From positions 144,256 through 208,255 of the forward strand of contig JAFDXY010000018.1 in assembly GCA_018267725.1 (NCBI GenBank): DNA of 64,000 bases, in the 5' to 3' direction. Position numbers and translations under genes: made by a program. The notes beneath the pieces were generated by a model. The model worked only from the letters and a program-made list of their open reading frames with translations. It made no database searches and had not been told where the DNA came from. Positions 18,343-26,653 of the stretch are shown piece after piece (positions within the stretch are counted from its first letter, which is position 1; every line of letters starts with the position of its first letter). This DNA comes from Bacteroidota bacterium (GTDB lineage Bacteria > Bacteroidota > Bacteroidia > Chitinophagales > Chitinophagaceae).

Positions 18343-18493
18343 TTCCACAGTTTAGAAATCTCATCATTAATTAAAGTTCAATCCACTTATCCTCTAACCA
18401 ATACCACTTATTCATTCAAACACAATAACAAACAGATGTACCTTTTAAACAACTACGTATAAATTATTTTGCTGTATTAAACAAACAGAACAA

Positions 18494-18772
18494 ATGCAAA
18501 ATGTATTGGCAGGTTATAATTTAACGATTGAAAAAAACTTGTTAAACACAAATGCAAATATTCATTTTACAACACTACATACTTGTAAAATAACAATTAG
18601 AGTACTCAATCAAAATGAAAATATAAAATTATTGACGAATGAAGTTGTAAACAAAGGGAAACACACCGTTTTATTTAATTATTGCTGTATGCCAGAAGGC
18701 ATATACAACATTATATTATTGGCAGAAACAGAAACAACCATAGATAAAGAAACAGTTATTATACAAATTTAA
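18494..18772 (+). CDS. Small protein with a sorting-domain-like beta pattern
   Basis: 92 residues, not recognised with certainty. No signal peptide. Residues 30-92 follow the strand pattern of C-terminal type IX sorting / FlgD-like Ig domains: CKITIRVLNQNENI, GKHTVLFN, then MPEGIYNIILLAE and ETVIIQI. It therefore looks like a free-standing domain of that fold. It is the first gene after the two-component pair (151-base gap) and is 11 bases upstream of the OmpA gene, so it probably opens a five-gene transcript. It could instead be the remnant of a larger secreted protein that lost its N-terminal part. Confidence 0.6.
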   Translation: MQNVLAGYNLTIEKNLLNTNANIHFTTLHTCKITIRVLNQNENIKLLTNEVVNKGKHTVLFNYCCMPEGIYNIILLAETETTIDKETVIIQI

Positions 18773-18783
18773 AAACAACTAAT

Positions 18784-20079
18784 ATGAAATGTATTAAAAC
18801 ATTTGCTTTAATAATTTTAATGATAAGTTATGGCAACATTAACGGGCAAATACTTAAAAAATTTAAAGATAAAGTACAAGAAAAAATTGAACAAAAAACT
18901 GATCAAAAAGTAGATGAAGCTGCTCAGAAAACGGTAGATACTCCTGAAGAAATATTAAAGAAGAAAAATAACAATAGTGATAATAAAACAAATGCATCTA
19001 ATAATAAACAAATTAATAATTCTGTTACACAATCTAAAAAACCCGATATTGATTATGGCAGTTTTGATTTTATACCGGGCGATAGTATTTTGTTTGAAGA
19101 TGAATTTATAAACGAAAGAATTAACGAAATACCAAGCCTATGGGTGCCTCAAGGAGGCAAATTAGAAATTGTAAAAACCGAAGATAAAACTGTAATGGGC
19201 TTTTTAGGAGAAAATACTTATGCCTATCCACGAATGAAAAAATATAACTATTTACCCAAAAGATTTACGATTGAGTTTGACTTTATGAGCAAACACAATA
19301 GTGGAAAAACAACCCAACAAGCTTTTAGCGATGGCAATGGCACTGGTGAAGCCAAAGTATATTTTTATACCGATGAAAAGGATAGAAATAGAGATGTATT
19401 GAAAGATTTTGACAATGTACTCTCCATACTTACAGAAGGCAAAATGGAATTTAAAAGCTTTTCTGCCACGTTTAAAAAAGGCGGAAACGATGGGTACGAG
19501 CTGCCCGAAGAACTGTGCGATAAATGGATACATATTTCTATTGCTGTAACAGAAACCAATATGAAAGTGTACATGAATAGTAAACGTATTTTAAATGTAC
19601 CAGTAGAAGGTAAAGCATCATCATTAACATTGGGTGCAACGGGTACAGATTATGAAATGGGCTTTAAGACTTTTATACGCAATGTGCGTATTGCAGGCGG
19701 ACTAAAAGATCCATACAAACAAGGCACTTCAGAAATAAAAAAATCATTTATAGCTAGAGGCATTAAGTTTGATTATAACCAAGCCACTATTAAACCAGAA
19801 AGCATGGGCGAGTTAAATAATGTTGTAGCCATGCTTAAAGATCACCCCGAAACCAAATACGAAATTGGTGGACATACTGATAGTGATGGAGACGATAGTT
19901 ATAATCTTAAACTCTCTCAACAACGTGCCGATGCAGTAAAAAATAAATTAGTAGAAATGGGCATTGATGCTTCACGCCTTACCACTAAAGGGTACGGTAA
20001 AATAAAACCCATAGCTACCAATACAACCCCAGATGGAAAAGCCAATAACCGCAGAGTAGAATTTGTACTTACAAAATAA
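18784..20079 (+). CDS. OmpA-family peptidoglycan-associated protein
   Basis: 431 residues. Signal peptide 1-22 (ending INGQ), then a charged helical stretch KKFKDKVQEKIEQKTDQKVDE, an Asn/Lys-rich linker, a middle domain of about 200 residues that looks like a concanavalin-type beta domain (FTIEFDFMSKHNSGK; inference), and a C-terminal OmpA domain from about 320: IKFDYNQATIKPESMGELNNV and GHTDSDGDDSYNLKLSQQRA, with the usual peptidoglycan-binding Asp and Arg. It likely tethers the outer membrane or a surface complex to the cell wall. Neighbours are secreted proteins with gaps of 11 and 8 bases. Same N-terminal layout as the protein at 21125-22435. Confidence 0.88.
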   Translation: MKCIKTFALIILMISYGNINGQILKKFKDKVQEKIEQKTDQKVDEAAQKTVDTPEEILKKKNNNSDNKTNASNNKQINNSVTQSKKPDIDYGSFDFIPGDSILFEDEFINERINEIPSLWVPQGGKLEIVKTEDKTVMGFLGENTYAYPRMKKYNYLPKRFTIEFDFMSKHNSGKTTQQAFSDGNGTGEAKVYFYTDEKDRNRDVLKDFDNVLSILTEGKMEFKSFSATFKKGGNDGYELPEELCDKWIHISIAVTETNMKVYMNSKRILNVPVEGKASSLTLGATGTDYEMGFKTFIRNVRIAGGLKDPYKQGTSEIKKSFIARGIKFDYNQATIKPESMGELNNVVAMLKDHPETKYEIGGHTDSDGDDSYNLKLSQQRADAVKNKLVEMGIDASRLTTKGYGKIKPIATNTTPDGKANNRRVEFVLTK

Positions 20080-20087
20080 TTGCGTAT

Positions 20088-21116
20088 ATGAAAAATAAAA
20101 ATATAATGTTATTGCTTTTTATTGTTTTACTTTTTAATAAAAGCATAGCTCAAAAATGCGATACTTTAAAAATAGATGGGCAACCTAATCCTTATGGTTG
20201 CCCTATAAAGGCATTAAACATTTACAATGCTATTCATAAAAAAGTTGTTGATGCCATTTTTGTTCCGTTAAGTACCGCTACAATAAACTACTGTAGCACC
20301 AATTGCAAACTAGATGATTGGAGTTATTACAACTATAAAAACGAATGGGCCAATAACCCTTTTAAAATGCTTGAAGGAGGCTTTAAACCATTGCCTTACC
20401 AGCTGCAAACAAGTGTTCCTAATAATGAAGAAACGGAGCCGGCTTTGTTTTTAGCAAATATTAGCAGTCGTGAACTTTATTATCAATACGGCAACCTGCC
20501 AAGTGTTTACCTTACCCAAGAAATTAATATAGATCATATTTACTTGCAAAAAGCAGATAGCCTAAAGTTGTATTACAAAGAAAAAGGACTTAACGAAGCA
20601 GATATGAATGATAAATTGTTCCCTTCATATACTGCAGCAGCCAAATTACTTTTTGACGAAAGTGTATACCACATACAGCAATCAATTTTTACAATTGAAT
20701 ACATGTACAATAAAACGTCAATTGATTTACACCCAAATGATGTTGAGCCTACAATAAAAAAAATCGCTTTCAAACTAAATAATGGTGTTACTGTTCCATA
20801 TATCTCTTTCGACAATTTGGTAGATGTTTCTGCCTTTAGTGAAACCGATAGAAAAGATGCTGAAATAGCAAAATATACAGATTATACCAAAAAGCCGAAT
20901 GCTGAAAGCAAATTGGGAAAGCAATATGTAACGTGGGTGCAATTAGGGCAGAATTTACCCTATCAAAAAACGGATAAACTAAGAGAAGCGGCAGACTATA
21001 GCGTGTACAATTTTATTGTAAAAATTGTAGGCATTTCATTTGAAAAAAATCATGAAGCTCTTAATAAAATTAACTGGAACAGTTTATACAGCATAATAAA
21101 TATAAAAAAATTATAA
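20088..21116 (+). CDS. Secreted protein of unknown function
   Basis: 342 residues. Signal peptide 1-21 (LLFIVLLFNKSIAQ), then a mature part starting with KCDTLKIDGQPNPYGCPIKAL. Cys residues at the mature N-terminus and in YCSTNCKLDDW could form disulfides in the periplasm or outside. Otherwise a mixed sequence with many Tyr, Asn and Lys residues and no membrane segment. I do not recognise a family. Eight bases separate it from the OmpA gene upstream and eight from the next gene, so it belongs to the same transcript. Confidence 0.75.
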   Translation: MKNKNIMLLLFIVLLFNKSIAQKCDTLKIDGQPNPYGCPIKALNIYNAIHKKVVDAIFVPLSTATINYCSTNCKLDDWSYYNYKNEWANNPFKMLEGGFKPLPYQLQTSVPNNEETEPALFLANISSRELYYQYGNLPSVYLTQEINIDHIYLQKADSLKLYYKEKGLNEADMNDKLFPSYTAAAKLLFDESVYHIQQSIFTIEYMYNKTSIDLHPNDVEPTIKKIAFKLNNGVTVPYISFDNLVDVSAFSETDRKDAEIAKYTDYTKKPNAESKLGKQYVTWVQLGQNLPYQKTDKLREAADYSVYNFIVKIVGISFEKNHEALNKINWNSLYSIINIKKL

Positions 21117-21124
21117 CATCATTT

Positions 21125-22435
21125 ATGAAAAAAATATTTTTCTTAACAACAATTATTTTTGCAGTAACTGCTCAAGCTCAATTTTTAAAAAAATTAAAAG
21201 AAAAAGCAGAAAATGCCGTTGGTGGAAAAAATACTCAAACAACAAATAATACCCAACACCAAAATGCGGTAAATACTATTCAAACTACTACTACGCAGCC
21301 AGATTATAATTATTTAAATTCTGCACAAGCTGCCGAAAAGTTTGGAAAAAAAATTTATGTACTCCCAACAAGCTATGTTGTAAGACAAGGAAGCACAACT
21401 GGTATAACAGTAGAACGGGTAAGGTATCAATACTGGACAGATAGTAACGAGGTAAAATATTATACAGAAATTGGTAAGGTAACAGGTAATGTGGGATATG
21501 ATGCTGGTGCAGAAATACTTGATATGGGAGTGTTGAAATGGAACGGTAGCATAATTCCCGGAACGCCCGAAAGCAATAAACTTCCTTTTTCAAATTCGGA
21601 TTTACCTCCTTCTATAAATGGTTACGGAACGTTTGAGCACGAAAGATCTGCTAAAAATTTTCTTAGTCTAACTGAATTCCCCACTACCAAATATTATACA
21701 GCTACGGCAACAACAGGGGCAAATTATTTGCCTGCTTATACCATTAGCATAAATGGTTCAGGTAAAAAATATGGTCCTTATTCTGGCACACCAATGCTTG
21801 GAATGTATGTAATGGCTTCGGGAGACGTTTATTATGCAACATCTGCTTCGCAAGCATTGGCAAATGAAGCATATAAAAATGGCAAACTATTATTTGATCT
21901 AACGGAACCAGCAGCAGGTGGCATGAACGTAAAAACGAGCGTTAACGGAAGTGTAGCCCTTTTTGTTTATATGGATATGAGTAAAACAGGAGGTTCAAAA
22001 CCTGTATGGATAAATAAGTTAGGCAATGGAAGCGTTTTGCCCTTTACAGATAACCCTATCGATAGTTGGGTGTTAATGAACAGTGGCGAATTATTGCAAA
22101 GGGCAGAACGCTCTAACCCCGCTTTTGAAGAAGGCAAAAACATATACTTGGCCAATGGAATGAGCGGCAGTTTTAAATTAAGCTTACCAAATGGAACAGC
22201 AGCTTTTTTTAGCAACGAAACCGTAAAAAAATGGGCTGTATGGGAAGAAGGCAGGCAACTTTTTTTTAGTGATGGAACTGCTATAGCCGAGCAGAAAAAG
22301 TACTCCAATGGTTTGCCCTACAATGAAGAGTGCATTCTAAACCCCAAGAAACTGGTTATTAACTCAAAAACCTATCTCGTTTGGTTACAGGTAGTTAATG
22401 GTACAGATATTTATTTGTGTAAAAAAGAAATGTAA
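21125..22435 (+). CDS. Secreted protein of unknown function, N-terminus like the OmpA neighbour
   Basis: 436 residues. Signal peptide 1-19 (FAVTAQAQ), then FLKKLKEKAENAVGG, which resembles the ILKKFKDKVQEKIEQ segment at the same place in the OmpA protein two genes upstream. A Thr/Gln/Asn-rich linker follows. The rest is Gly-rich with repeated short motifs of the kind GSVLPFTDNP, SGELLQRAE, NGMSGSFKLSLPNGT and GTAIAEQKKYSNG, suggesting a beta-rich repeat fold (inference). No family recognised. Second-to-last gene of the run, two bases before the next ATG. Confidence 0.75.
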   Translation: MKKIFFLTTIIFAVTAQAQFLKKLKEKAENAVGGKNTQTTNNTQHQNAVNTIQTTTTQPDYNYLNSAQAAEKFGKKIYVLPTSYVVRQGSTTGITVERVRYQYWTDSNEVKYYTEIGKVTGNVGYDAGAEILDMGVLKWNGSIIPGTPESNKLPFSNSDLPPSINGYGTFEHERSAKNFLSLTEFPTTKYYTATATTGANYLPAYTISINGSGKKYGPYSGTPMLGMYVMASGDVYYATSASQALANEAYKNGKLLFDLTEPAAGGMNVKTSVNGSVALFVYMDMSKTGGSKPVWINKLGNGSVLPFTDNPIDSWVLMNSGELLQRAERSNPAFEEGKNIYLANGMSGSFKLSLPNGTAAFFSNETVKKWAVWEEGRQLFFSDGTAIAEQKKYSNGLPYNEECILNPKKLVINSKTYLVWLQVVNGTDIYLCKKEM

Positions 22436-22437
22436 AC

Positions 22438-24444
22438 ATGAAACGTATAATTTGTATATATGCACAGGTACTTATTCCTACCATTTTATTATGCAATATG
22501 GCATTATCACAAAGATGTAATGGTTCTGGACCAAGGGTAAGAAAGTATGGATATGAAGGAGTTTTATTGTCAGATGGCAGTTTATGCATAGATTCATTAG
22601 GAACAAGATTAATACCCCCAAGAGTTAGAGGCAACCTCCCCACTTTTGAATATCCTGCTGGTACAGGTTTAATAAATAAAGCAAAAGAAATTGTTATTGA
22701 AATTGATAAAGATTTAAAAAATTTAGAGGAGTTTGGTAGAAAGCCAGAAAATAAACCCTTTGTACAAAGCACACTCTATTTTGCTGATGCTATTAAACAA
22801 ACTAAACAAGAGATTAAAGCATATACAAAACCAATTGAACAACCCCCTCTACCAGTAGTTCCTTCTGAAAGAAATAGAAAAATTGAAGCTATAAAAGCAT
22901 TCTATTTTACTAAAAAAAATAAATATTTTGAAATAGTTGAATTTTACAAATTGCATAGAAGGGATAGAGTAGATGATATGCCTTTAATCCCTGCACCACC
23001 TTCAACAGATTATAATTGCTGGAATTGTAAAGGCGATAAACAAACCGAATTTGAAGTAGCCAAAGCAACCTATAATTGCGAGTATGCAAAGTTGCCAGAC
23101 CTAAAGCAAATAGTTGAATATAACAAGTTGCTTTTAGAAATGGGCAGATATTATGAGCTTAATAATGATGTGCCTGCTGATGATATATTTTCAAGCAACG
23201 ACCCTGAATATGCCAAATTCAGAGAGTTCTGGGGCCCACTTAATGTTGATAAAGTTTCAATGTTAATGGACCGTTTTGAAATGATTTTACAAAAAGCAGT
23301 TAAAAACTACAGACAACCTGGGCAGGCTACAATATTAATTCCTAAAGTACTTGATGTTGAAAGAACTAAACAATTATTAGGCATTTCAGGCGGAGGCCAA
23401 GAATCAGTTTTGGCGGAAATAGTTCCCCTAATTTTACGAGATAGAGACTTTTTGTTAGACAGATTAAGAAACAAAAACGATTATTTTAGTGTTTGTGCAA
23501 TACCAACGCTTTTTGGTATGGAAAGGGTGTGCCAACTTGCAGATGGAAGTAGAGGTGAAAATAGTTTAGTTGAAATAATAAATTTATACCAAAAAAATAG
23601 ACTACAATTAACTATTGATGCTGAAGCCAAAATTGAAACAGAAGATAGTTATGCATTATTCAAAACCCAAATAAAAGCTTACGAAGTAGCGATAGTTCCG
23701 CAATTTGACGAAAGTGAAGAGCAACAAAGAGATTCAATAGAAGTTCAATGTGATGATACCCTTGTTCTTAAAATTCCAAAACAGAAAAATGCAAAGCTGG
23801 TACTATTAGTTATAGATAATGTAGATAATGGTGGTGCATTTGGTAAAGTTTTGAATGGTGAAATGTTTCAAAAGGGCGAAGCGAAAGATGGTCATGGAAG
23901 GGGTGTGTTTAAAAGCCCCATTTCATTTAAGCCTCTTGTATCTTTCAGTGATTTAAAAGGAGAAGAATGTGAGAATGATATTATAATAGATACTATTTCA
24001 ATTGATAAAATGGGACCTCGAGGAAATGAAATATGGACGGGCATTAATTACCCTCTTCCAGAGCAAATAAATACACTTTCTTTAGCTTGTTTTCAAGTGT
24101 ATCAAAAAAAAGAAACAATGGAAAATATTGAGCGTAGAATCAGTAAAGACATCAAAAAACAACTAGATTATATAAAAGAAAAAGCACACATTGGATATGA
24201 GCAAAATGGTGATATGAAGGGGTTGCAAGAAATTTTACAAAAAACAAAAGAGCTTCAAAATAATATTGCTAAAAATATTTCTGTTAATACTTATAGTTTT
24301 CCCTTAGAGTTTAAAAATAAAACAGCTACTCCTATAAATAAAAGAATTAATGTGAACGAGTTAAGCCCAATACCAAATGTAGTGTACGGATACATTAATT
24401 TTAAACTTGAAAAAATACAAGGTAGAAGAGTTATAAATAATTAA
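22438..24444 (+). CDS. Large secreted protein of unknown function
   Basis: 668 residues. Signal peptide 1-25 (LLCNMALSQ) and a mature start RCNGSGPRVRKYGYEGVLL. The middle is charged and helical, with a CWNCKGDK motif near residue 200 and several Lys/Glu-rich stretches; the C-terminal third includes a helical segment around 560-625 and ends in basic residues. No membrane segment beyond the signal. I do not recognise a family. It is the last gene of the run, starting two bases after the previous stop; pheS follows after 74 bases with its own likely promoter. Confidence 0.75.
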   Translation: MKRIICIYAQVLIPTILLCNMALSQRCNGSGPRVRKYGYEGVLLSDGSLCIDSLGTRLIPPRVRGNLPTFEYPAGTGLINKAKEIVIEIDKDLKNLEEFGRKPENKPFVQSTLYFADAIKQTKQEIKAYTKPIEQPPLPVVPSERNRKIEAIKAFYFTKKNKYFEIVEFYKLHRRDRVDDMPLIPAPPSTDYNCWNCKGDKQTEFEVAKATYNCEYAKLPDLKQIVEYNKLLLEMGRYYELNNDVPADDIFSSNDPEYAKFREFWGPLNVDKVSMLMDRFEMILQKAVKNYRQPGQATILIPKVLDVERTKQLLGISGGGQESVLAEIVPLILRDRDFLLDRLRNKNDYFSVCAIPTLFGMERVCQLADGSRGENSLVEIINLYQKNRLQLTIDAEAKIETEDSYALFKTQIKAYEVAIVPQFDESEEQQRDSIEVQCDDTLVLKIPKQKNAKLVLLVIDNVDNGGAFGKVLNGEMFQKGEAKDGHGRGVFKSPISFKPLVSFSDLKGEECENDIIIDTISIDKMGPRGNEIWTGINYPLPEQINTLSLACFQVYQKKETMENIERRISKDIKKQLDYIKEKAHIGYEQNGDMKGLQEILQKTKELQNNIAKNISVNTYSFPLEFKNKTATPINKRINVNELSPIPNVVYGYINFKLEKIQGRRVINN

Positions 24445-24518
24445 GTAGCATCAAATACCATTTGGGAGTTTTTAATTAGCATACTCTAAAATAATGGTAG
24501 TTCAATTATCTTCGCTGC

Positions 24519-25550
24519 ATGGAAGTATTGTTACAACAAATTGAAACCATTAAGCAAGAAGTAGCTACTTATATTGCAAATCATGCTGATGATGCTGAAG
24601 CTTTTCGTATTAAATATTTAGGAACAAAAGGATTGGTAAAAAATATTATGGGCGAAATGAAAAATGTTCCTAACGAAAAGAAAAAAGAATTTGGTTTATT
24701 ATTAAACGAGTTTAAACAGTTTATTGAAGACAAATACAATTCTTTAAAAGAATCAACACAACAATCAGATGCTGCAATTACTAATTTAATAGATTGGAGT
24801 TTACCCGGAAACCCTGTTGCAGTTGGCACAAGGCATCCTTTAAGTATTGTTCGCAATCAAATAGTTTCTATTTTTAAACGGTTAGGTTTTGCTGTTGCAG
24901 AAGGCCCTGAAATTGAAGACGACTGGCACAACTTTGGTGCAATGAATTTACCCGAAGATCATCCTGCCAGAGATATGCAAGATACTTTTTATATTAATAA
25001 AAATCCTGATTGGTTATTGCGTACACATACCAGCAGTGTACAGGCTCGTGTAATGGAAAATCAAAAACCACCCATTCGTGTAATTTGCCCCGGGCGTGTG
25101 TATAGAAACGAAACCATTAGTGCAAGAGCTCATTGTTTTTTTCATCAAATAGAAGGTTTGTATATTGATGAAAATGTAAGCTTTGCAGATTTAAAACAAA
25201 CACTTTATTTTTTTGTACAAGAAATGTTTGGAAAAGAAACCAAAGTGCGTTTTCGCCCGTCATATTTTCCTTTTACAGAGCCCAGTGCCGAAATGGATAT
25301 TAGCTGTTTAATTTGTGGTGGAAATGGTTGCAATGTTTGCAAACACACAGGTTGGGTAGAAATTTTAGGAAGCGGAATGGTACACCCTAAAGTATTAGAA
25401 AATTTTGGTATAGATGCTAATAAATATACCGGCTTTGCATTTGGTATGGGTGTTGAAAGAATTTGCCAATTAAAATATCGTGTAAACGATTTAAGATTAT
25501 ACTCGCAAAATGATGTTCGTTTTTTAAAACAATTTACAGGAGCAATATAA
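24519..25550 (+). CDS. pheS: Phenylalanine--tRNA ligase alpha subunit
   Basis: 343 residues, normal bacterial length. N-terminal coiled coil (1-90), then the class II catalytic core: RHPLSIVRNQIVSIFKRLGF, motif 2 FHQIEGLYID, the CLICGGNGCNVCKHTGW insertion, and motif 3 FGMGVERICQLKY. It charges tRNA-Phe together with a beta subunit not seen in the window. A TATCTTCG sequence at 24507-24514, four bases before the ATG, may be a variant promoter element, which would give a leaderless mRNA. It is followed by recO after about 100 bases that hold a dispersed repeat. Confidence 0.97.
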   Translation: MEVLLQQIETIKQEVATYIANHADDAEAFRIKYLGTKGLVKNIMGEMKNVPNEKKKEFGLLLNEFKQFIEDKYNSLKESTQQSDAAITNLIDWSLPGNPVAVGTRHPLSIVRNQIVSIFKRLGFAVAEGPEIEDDWHNFGAMNLPEDHPARDMQDTFYINKNPDWLLRTHTSSVQARVMENQKPPIRVICPGRVYRNETISARAHCFFHQIEGLYIDENVSFADLKQTLYFFVQEMFGKETKVRFRPSYFPFTEPSAEMDISCLICGGNGCNVCKHTGWVEILGSGMVHPKVLENFGIDANKYTGFAFGMGVERICQLKYRVNDLRLYSQNDVRFLKQFTGAI

Positions 25551-25584
25551 TTTTTAGTACTAACTATTATTCTTTTGGCATCGC

Positions 25585-25615
25585 TTGTTGTGTCACTCAC
25601 TTGTACGTTCTTATC
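25585..25615 (+). repeat. Dispersed intergenic repeat, copy B
   Basis: 31 bases starting TTGTTGTGTCACTCACTTGT and ending TTCTTATC, the most divergent full copy. It lies in the 97-base gap between pheS and recO. ATGCAG and an AATATATT-like stretch follow it, as they do after copy D. Confidence 0.65.
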
Positions 25616-25647
25616 TTTATGCAGCATAAATATATTGCTTCAATTTC

Positions 25648-26388
25648 ATGCAAACACATAAAACAAAAGGCATTGTTTTACGCACGGTAAAATATGGCGA
25701 AACCAGCATTATTACTACTGTTTACACAGAATTGTTTGGTTTGCAGAGTTATATTGTAAAAGGTGTAAGGCAATCATCAAAAAAAACACAAAGCAAAGCC
25801 AACTACTTTCAGCCCGCAGCTATTTTACAAATGGAAGTTTATCATAACGAGTTTAAGCAACTACAGTTTGTAAAAGAATTTCAGTGGGCAAATATTTATA
25901 ATACTATTTTTTTTAATGTAATAAGAAATGCAGTAGCAGTATATGTAGTAGAGTTGTTACAACATTGTATTAAACAACCAGAAGCCAATCCTGAATTATT
26001 TTATTTAACCGAAGAAATTTTATTGGCCGTTGATACTTCTAACGAAACTATTGTTGCCAATATTCCATTATACTTTACATTGCAATTAAGCAGTGCTTTA
26101 GGTTTTTTGATACATGGTAATTTTTCATCAAGTAACACTATACTCGATTTAAAAGAAGGAACATTTACAAGCAATATTCCAACACATTCAAATTATGTAA
26201 CAGATGAAGAAGCAGCAACAATATCTAATTTAATTTCAATTAAAAATATTGCCGACTTAAAAAATATTCAATTCAATAAAATTCAACGTAGAAAAATATT
26301 GCAACACTTACAAACCTTTATGGTATTGCATGTTGAGGGGTTTGCTCAATTACGAAGCATTGACGTATTGCAACAAATTATTTCTTAA
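25648..26388 (+). CDS. recO: DNA repair protein RecO
   Basis: 246 residues. The N-terminal OB fold begins HKTKGIVLRTVKYGETSIITTVYTE, which is the family signature, followed by GLQSYIVKGVRQ; a helical C-terminal domain ends IDVLQQIIS. RecO anneals single-stranded DNA and helps load RecA with RecR. The Cys4 zinc motif found in some RecO proteins is absent. Its last 11 bases overlap, on the other strand, the end of the small gene at 26378. Confidence 0.93.
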   Translation: MQTHKTKGIVLRTVKYGETSIITTVYTELFGLQSYIVKGVRQSSKKTQSKANYFQPAAILQMEVYHNEFKQLQFVKEFQWANIYNTIFFNVIRNAVAVYVVELLQHCIKQPEANPELFYLTEEILLAVDTSNETIVANIPLYFTLQLSSALGFLIHGNFSSSNTILDLKEGTFTSNIPTHSNYVTDEEAATISNLISIKNIADLKNIQFNKIQRRKILQHLQTFMVLHVEGFAQLRSIDVLQQIIS

Positions 26389-26653
26389 CAGGAACTTTAA
26401 CAGGCCTAAAACCTAAAGAACAAATTTTTATAATTAGCATACTTGCCATAATGCAAACAATAAAATCTGCTGCAAGATTTATTCCCGAAAACTTTTTACT
26501 TGCATCAATAATTTTATCAGATTCTGCACTAAAAAAAGCAAACGGATAACCAATTATATTTTGGCTAAACGATTGAAATTTTGAAGCGGTAAACGTAGTT
26601 ACCACAAACAAAAAACTACTTAGCAAAGAAGTAATAGAAACATACTTTATCAT
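26378..26653 (-). CDS. Small membrane protein of unknown function
   Basis: 91 residues with two hydrophobic segments (about 5-24 and 60-82) and a basic C-terminus (RPVKVPVKK). No family recognised. It is accepted as a gene because its ATG overlaps the stop of the amidohydrolase gene by four bases (ATGA type), indicating translational coupling. Its end overlaps the 3' end of the convergent recO gene by 11 bases. Confidence 0.65.
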   Translation of the reverse strand: MIKYVSITSLLSSFLFVVTTFTASKFQSFSQNIIGYPFAFFSAESDKIIDASKKFSGINLAADFIVCIMASMLIIKICSLGFRPVKVPVKK

